Shown here one piece after another: positions 58,856 to 64,000 of a stretch of 64,000 bases of DNA (position 1 is its first letter; each line of letters starts with the position of its first letter). Origin of the DNA: Prostheceraeus crozeri. Taxonomy: Eukaryota; Platyhelminthes; Polycladida; Euryleptidae. The notes beneath the pieces are model-generated. The model was not told the DNA's origin. It did not search any database and saw only the letters and a list, made by a program, of their open reading frames with translations. The stretch spans positions 248,001-312,000 of the forward strand of contig CAJQUW010005333.1 in the NCBI GenBank assembly GCA_907163375.1, in the 5' to 3' direction. Both the position numbers and the translations under genes were made by a program.

Positions 58856-59664
58856 AATGCGGCGCTGTCAGCTTTTTCATTAAGCTGCCGTAGAACATGG
58901 CGTATTTCTTCTAATAAGCGCCGCGGCGTTTATTAAAGTATACAATTTTCCACTTCGAGACTTTTTCCAATTTGAAGAACAGATGTAACTACCAAGCACA
59001 TGACCGTTGCGGAAGGGCATCAATAAGAGCTGAAAACCCATCTAGCATTCTTGCTGCACTACCGATTTATTCATCCCGACAAAGCGTGGTGGCTTCGACG
59101 CTGAATGAACACAGTGTGAGACTCTTGGAATTAGCGATGCAGTAGCTGTTTTTGCTATTTATCTCCCATGGTCACTTGAAGGCTGAGCTCACTCAAGACT
59201 CGAGCGTGATGAGGCTCGACTACACAGGAAGTTCTGTAAGACACCGATTGTGATTCCAATTTAGATTCTGATTTCGATGACGATTTTAAATTAGTTAAAT
59301 TGATTAGAATGTGATGTTACGTGTTACGCATTTATTGTATGACTTCTTTCATCATACTAAAGGCTACAAGGTAATCTTAATTATTGTCCATTTTTCGATC
59401 AGTTTGTTAACAGAGACACATGAGACAATTGATAAACGAGTAATTCTAAAAAATCACTAAACTATCACTAAACTGCATGTATGAATGTGCTCACCGCTCA
59501 TCTGCATGCATCAGACAAGTCTGCCAGGCGCACTACAACAGACGTTCTCACAGAGTTCGGTATCAATTAAGTCAAGCTCATCTTCATTAATTCTCTGGAG
59601 AACTTGAAGAGTTCTCGGCTTTTTTCGGTAAACCAGATCCCTCATAACCTCTCTCGTCAGGATA
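58856..59664. other. No gene recognised
   Basis: Unique sequence; nothing supportable. Confidence 0.4.
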
Positions 59665-60322
59665 AGTCAGGAGGCTAACTGTGCTTATATATTGCTATTG
59701 TATCGTTAATTCAGCAAACAACCACAAGTCTTGAGCACCAGAATCTGCAACGATGGACACATGAAATGCATCTGACTATCAATGAGAGCAAGTGTAAATT
59801 TTATTTATTCCAAAGCGAATCTATGATGGGACCAACTGGAATAACCATGGTTGATACATTGAATGTAATAGGTGTTCTATTCAACTCACGTGGAAATTGG
59901 TCCGACCATGTCGATAAAATTATAAAATGTGCTTCAAAGCGCATATGTGCTATACGAGTTTTGAATCTGGTTGCAAGCAGGTATCAGCTCAAAAATATAT
60001 ACTGCGCCTCTGTTAGATCGCTGGCTGAGTATAATGCTCCTTTATTTGCTGGTCTATCTGTGACAGATTGTACTCGATTGGAGAAGCTGCAGCGAAGATT
60101 CCATAGAATCATTTGCGGACATGAATGTGACACTGAATGTTTTCCTAAGTTAATGGAGCGTCGAATGGTTATAGCTTGAAATTTCTTTGATCGTGTAGCT
60201 GAAGAAGTATTTGAAGTGAAGTCTTTTGCCACCAATTTCAAAAACTATGCGTTTTCTGATGCCATGCTTATGAACGCAAAGGAGAGTAAATGCTTTTATT
60301 ATAAGCATGTGTCGACGCTATA
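59665..60322 (+). mobile_element. CR1/jockey-like LINE, reverse transcriptase C-terminal fragment
   Basis: After a damaged catalytic box (LYIAIVSL where YADDIAIVSL is expected) the frame runs SLEHQNLQRWTHEMHLTINE, SKCKFYLF, NVIGVLFNSRGNWSDHVDKI, KRICAIRVL, VRSLAEYNAPLFAGLS and RLEKLQRRFHRIICG, with one TGA at 60177, then FFDRVAEEVFEV, SDAMLMNAKESKCF and a stop. The block order (LN..K, LG..F...W..H, S...Y..P.F, LE..Q.R) is that of CR1/jockey-like elements. More than 200 codons are readable, the longest LINE stretch in the window. Confidence 0.85.
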
Positions 60323-61159
60323 ATTCAGTGCATCAGCGATAAATTATTTTCTTATGTCAATTACTCTGATTTTAATGTATAAAATGTGTCTTAATTACTT
60401 AGAATGTACGAACCGTATCTTCCTATGTCAATTCGGATTTTCATTCATATCGAAATATACGCTTTATGTTAATTAGTATTGTATGATGTATTCAGACATA
60501 TCCTGGTGATGTCTCTCATTGTCTTTCCCTGGACAGCTGCCCTGGACAGCACTGTTCCAATTTAATCATCAGATTTAGAAACCAATCAGAATGCAAATAA
60601 TAGTCGGAGGAATATATAGAAATAAATGCCCTAGTAAGCGAGTAATGAGTGAAGCAACTATTACCACATTTCAATTTCGCGTGTTCAAAATGCCCCACAG
60701 CGTTTCAATGATTTATAACAGTTGTTATCAATTTACATTTTCATCTGACAGCTTTCAACATAAATCCTCAGCATATTGTCGCGTTTCTATTTCAGACTGT
60801 TTTGTTATTTCTCTGTTGCACTCGTGGGAATCAATTTCTCGCTGTCCCAGCTCATTACTATCACGCTCGCGTCCTGAATTAATCAAACGACTTATTTATA
60901 ACAGCGAAATTTTCATTTCCTCAAACATAAAATGGCAATTAATAATGAAATTGTAGAAGCAGTTGGAGACATCGTCTAAACAGTTCTCCATCCGAATGAG
61001 CTGGACTTTCTGCAATTAGTGTTATTACCGTTATAAATAAACAAGATCGGAAGCTGTCAAAAATGGATTGTAATTATTTGATTATCTCAACGGTCCGGTT
61101 TCAAAGAACTGATCGCACTTTTCGTACACTTTTGCTACTTCATTTTGTAAGAGTTTTTA
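60323..61159. other. No gene recognised
   Basis: Probably includes the 3' UTR of the LINE just upstream; otherwise unique. The 121-codon frame at 60591-60956 has no domain. Confidence 0.4.
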
Positions 61160-61349
61160 TGGTTTAACATCACTGCTCCCTATATTGGGGGCTTGGACGC
61201 TGGTGACATAGCCAGACTTTTATCCGGAGCGTTGTGATCATTTAGTCGGGATGCACTTCCTGACGATTTCCAATGACACTTTCGGGGCTCGACCTCTGGA
61301 CCGAAAGATCGCTAGGCCAAGCACTCAACCACTATGCCACGGAGACCAC
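61160..61349 (-). repeat. tRNA-derived SINE, family B
   Basis: The minus strand shows GGTCTCCGTGGCATAGTGG (A box with one change), GAGTGCTTGGCCTAGCGATC, GAGCCCCGAAAGTGTCATTGG and GTCTGGCTATGTCACC. The GATGTTAAACC end is present, so it is nearly full length. It lies 14 bp from the Harbinger-type element. Confidence 0.85.
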
Positions 61350-61363
61350 AGTAAGATATCTTA

Positions 61364-62055
61364 GGCTGGAGTTACATAGAACGTCACGTTTTACGTTTGA
61401 CGTGTCACGCTTCACGTTTCACGACTCATCGCTTCACGCTTTGCGACTCACGATTCACATAGGTATCACGTCATTTCCTTTTCACGCCGGTCGTCATTTT
61501 ATCACTGTTGTGTATGCGAAATGGACGTCTCTCCTGATGAAGCTATTGTCATCTATTTAGGCGAATATATCGAAATCAGAGCAAACCATCACTTACCGTC
61601 AGGAGCGGGGAGGCGCTGATCAATTGCCTCCCACACTTGCTTCCGCTGGTCCTTGTTCTTATAATCGGGATGTGTAGGATCCCACAGCAGCTCATTTTCC
61701 TGCACTTGGGCACACAACTCTTCCTTGTAAGCGTCCATTTTTTCACGATCAGCAAATATAGATGAAAGCCCGTACTGCTTCTAATTGTCCCCATTATAAA
61801 ACATCATCCAATCACATTTCAGTCTGTGATGCTGACATACAATCTTTTCTTTTTCACGTCACTTTTAATGGTCGGAATCATTCTTCCTTTCACGCGTGAA
61901 ACAGGAATGGCAGAGTGAAGACACGTGAAAAGTGACACATGAAACTCTATGTAAACGATTTCTATTCTGACAATGCATCCATTTTTCCCTTCACGCGTGA
62001 CCAGTGAAAAATGAAAAGTGAAACGTGAAACGTGAAGTTCTATGTAACTCCAGCC
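61364..62055 (-). mobile_element. PIF/Harbinger-type element with MADF exon
   Basis: Perfect 19-bp terminal inverted repeats GGCTGGAGTTACATAGAAC are flanked by TTA on both sides (61361-61363 and 62056-62058), the 3-bp TWA target duplication of PIF/Harbinger. Both subterminal regions are packed with TTCACG/CGTGAA-type repeats in inverted orientation (61384-61460 and about 61855-62040). At 692 bp it has no transposase, only one MADF exon on the minus strand. Confidence 0.88.
61597..61738 (-). CDS. MADF-domain first exon inside the Harbinger-type element
   Basis: From an ATG at 61738 the minus strand encodes 47 residues, KEELCAQVQENELLWDPTHP then DYKNKDQRKQVWEAIDQRL, and then meets a good GTAAGT donor at 61591-61596 (phase 1). 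LLWD...YK.K..R...W..I is the signature of the MADF/trihelix-like DNA-binding domain: the conserved Trp, Tyr and second Trp are all present. Only the first two of the three helices are encoded before the splice, and no following exon was found in the element. PIF/Harbinger transposons commonly carry a Myb/SANT or MADF partner protein, so this may be its leftover first exon. Capture from a host MADF gene is the alternative. The frame is undamaged. Confidence 0.75.
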
Positions 62056-62429
62056 TTACGTAATCTCGTGATATGAACTTGAATATGAAAAGTTGATACT
62101 CATCACAGTCATTCGACTACATTCATTTCATGCTGTGGTAGTAGAATAATTGATTATCATAGAATGATAGACTTTATTGTGATCGATGCGACCATCCGAA
62201 ATCTAGTTGTTGTGATTCTAAAAGATGAAGGGCAATCGTCGGATTGTAAGCCTCCATTTTATTATTCGAATATTATTTTCAAATATCCACGCTTTTCAAA
62301 TGAGTTTAACCTTTAAATACAGCGCAAGTTAGGGCAAGACACTGCGTAGAGACAATGACATGGTGAAAATGTATTTTATCTTATCTTCCATCCGACGCCA
62401 ACCATCACTCATCAAACAAAGTACTCATT
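62056..62429. other. No gene recognised
   Basis: Unique AT-rich sequence. Confidence 0.4.
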
Positions 62430-62540
62430 TTTTATCTTCATCATTTCATCTCATTACTCATTTCATTCATCATACCATTCATATGTAATGTTTATGCCAA
62501 CATTGGCGTAATAAACGCTTTTTGACTTTTTGACTTTTGA
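62430..62540 (+). mobile_element. LINE 3' end with TTTTTGACT tail
   Basis: A GCCAACATTGGC hairpin and AATAAACG precede CTTTTTGACTTTTTGACTTTTGA, a short direct-repeat tail. A hairpin followed by an 8-9-bp tandem tail is typical of CR1/L2/jockey-like LINE 3' ends. The 5' limit is unknown. Confidence 0.55.
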
Positions 62541-63033
62541 TTGCTGCGGTAGAAAATTATCTTCTTCATTAGTCGTCACTAGCAGAAGTTATAGGCAGTT
62601 AAATGTTTAACTTGAACTGAAACAGAATTAGCTAAATAATGTAATACACCTCATGAATAAGTAAGTCACAGCATGATTAAGTAACTAATGAAGCACGCAT
62701 GCTCCCGGGATCATTACATCGCAATTTCTTCCTAATTATTTCTGATATGTTACATTTATATCTTCAAATCGTTTGATTGAAGATTCTAGGTGCTAAGTTT
62801 TGATTATTTGAAAAACACACTAAAAAATCATTTTTGTTTCAAAAGAAAAGTCTTCTCTTCCTTTCATGTGACAATTAATTTCTTTATTTTTCTGATGAAT
62901 AATGAAAACCCGTCACGTTTCGTCATGTAGACAGTATCAAGGGTGCTGGTGATTGTTAGAGAATACAAAAGTGCTGAGTAATGGGAGTTCATCAGATCCA
63001 TTCATGACGATGATTTATTTTTGACTTGATCAG
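62541..63033. other. No gene recognised
   Basis: Unique AT-rich sequence. Confidence 0.4.
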
Positions 63034-63244
63034 CGCAATGCAGCGTGCTTCGGCCATCTTACGCGGGACGAAGTGCGTCGGAATTTTGTCATTAATCGGA
63101 AAAATAAAAATTATTTGTCGCAACAAAGGGGAAGAAGATTCTTCTTTTGAAACAAAAAATGATTGCAAAGTTCCTCCCGTACCGACAGACGGGAACTTAT
63201 TTGCTCGAAAAAGACACAAAAGCACCACGCGGTTCCTTCGATAG
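63034..63244 (+). CDS. Candidate terminal exon, unrecognised
   Basis: A TTTATTTTTGACTTGATCAG acceptor is followed by an open frame (MQRASAILRGTKCVGILSL, then KGEEDSSFETKNDCKVPPVP, ending HKSTTRFLR) to a TAG. Protein-like composition and higher GC than the flanks, but no known family and no upstream exon found. Confidence 0.22.
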
Positions 63245-63837
63245 CTTTTTTGCGTAGATGATTTAATTTCCCTGGTAGCAACCTGTCTCTACTTCTATAC
63301 GACTGTGACGCTTTAACCAAATGCAATGTTGTATGCCATCTTTGAAATACTGACAATCTTCAATTACGTTATTTAATTTAGCCGGCTGCTTGGTATGTAT
63401 ACATTTCGCTGATATATGTGACAAATATCGAAATTTAATCCTCATGTTCATCAGAGAATCGTTATCTAATTGTAATTTAAGAACTGTTCGTGTTGTGAAG
63501 ATATCGCAAAATCAATTTAATCCAGTTAGTGATATGAGATCTAACTTCTGTGTTGACATTTCACACCCTCCCGATTGCATGTCATCCGTGATTTGCAGAA
63601 GACATTATTCATAAGGATTGTGAATTGCTGTGGGCAATCTGATAATCACTGTGATTTCCACGCATTTCCAGACAGCATGTTTCTAAAGCAAGTTGGGGCT
63701 TGCACCGAAATGAGACATTGAGACTAACTGCTGTATGTTGCGTCAGATGCTCAAATTCATGTTAGATAAGATGTATTGTGAGTCTGCTAGTCGTCGTGAG
63801 AACCAAATATAATTTTCAATACTACCGAGAAAATTTG
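63245..63837. other. No gene recognised
   Basis: Unique AT-rich sequence. Confidence 0.4.
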
Positions 63838-64000
63838 GTACTTATGGGTTATCTTCTCTCCCTCCACGTTTTCAAGTATGTTTAAAATCCATAGAAGTGA
63901 ATGAATCGTCTTAGCACTTAAAGTGCACGTGGGTGAGGATATTTTCTGCTCACATACCAAAATTTATGCAATTCGAGCAAGTACTTCTTGAATTAGAGAC
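63838..64000 (+). mobile_element. Foldback family arm, cut by window end
   Basis: GTACTTATGGGTTATCT at 63838 opens a sequence collinear with the left arm at 29745 (TTTTCAAGTATG, GTGAGGATATTTTCTGCTCAC, ACAAGTACTT-like block). It continues past the end of the window. Confidence 0.7.

Noticed and set aside
63026-63356. Three overlapping frames read as separate genes
   Set aside because: At most one (63034-63244) has a plausible splice acceptor; the others are shadows.
1-64000. CRISPR array, operons or bacterial contamination
   Set aside because: No spaced direct repeats of CRISPR type, no dense gene order, and animal-type repeats throughout.

Overview
This 64 kb window looks like a gene-poor, AT-rich stretch of an animal nuclear genome. 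It has no operons, no ribosome-binding-site-led genes and no long open frames. It does have many tRNA-derived SINEs, decayed non-LTR retrotransposons (LINEs) of at least three kinds, and small DNA transposons with clean target-site duplications. The RTE-type and Nimb/jockey/CR1-type LINE tails, mariner and PIF/Harbinger remnants, hAT-like MITEs and tRNA SINEs together fit an invertebrate or basal-deuterostome metazoan. The species cannot be fixed from sequence alone. No complete host protein gene was recognised; only four weak exon-like frames are listed. No retrovirus or other virus-like element was recognised.

Layout. 0-9 kb: a hAT-like MITE (451-852, 8-bp target duplication), a readable RTE LINE tail (2.1-2.76 kb, minus), a tRNA SINE head (3.39 kb), one end of a second hAT type (3.78 kb), a GC-richer patch with three short GGAC/GTCC hairpins (4.9-5.1 kb) and a CR1/jockey-like reverse transcriptase scrap (5.87 kb). 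9-18.3 kb: SINEs, a 343-bp inverted-repeat MITE (15.7 kb), a back-to-back pair of 188-bp SINEs making a 469-bp palindrome (16.66-17.13 kb), and a 951-bp TA-flanked IS630/Tc1-type element (17,267-18,217). That element's only gene joins the N-terminal helical part of the transposase directly to its C-terminal part in one frame. 20-31 kb: more SINEs, including one 188-bp copy with an 11-bp target duplication; two tandem copies of the first MITE separated by the same 8-bp duplication; and a 627-bp foldback element with about 215-bp inverted arms (29.7-30.4 kb).

27.9-34.4 kb is dense in RTE LINE tails (five 3' ends, one with an (ATG)n tail) and ends near a 38-bp minisatellite. 34.4-44 kb is mostly featureless, apart from an (AT)19 tract and a 1.1-kb patch peppered with CCCGGGAT-like palindromes (38-39 kb). 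44.7-45.1 kb holds a TA-flanked mariner relic, and 45.93 kb a perfect 19-bp hairpin. 46.9-64 kb holds an RTE tail, several SINEs, pieces of CR1/jockey- and Nimb-like LINEs (51.8, 52.6-53.1, 55.4-55.7, 59.7-60.3 kb), a LINE split by a GC-rich retroposed insert (58.15-58.85 kb), and a 692-bp PIF/Harbinger-type element with TTA duplications. The Harbinger-type element carries one MADF-domain exon ending in a good splice donor. The window ends inside another copy of the foldback arm.

The most interesting items are the Harbinger-type element with its MADF exon, the IS630/Tc1 element with an in-frame internal deletion and regular subterminal TAACG repeats, the SINE/foldback palindromes, and the tandem MITEs that share one target duplication.
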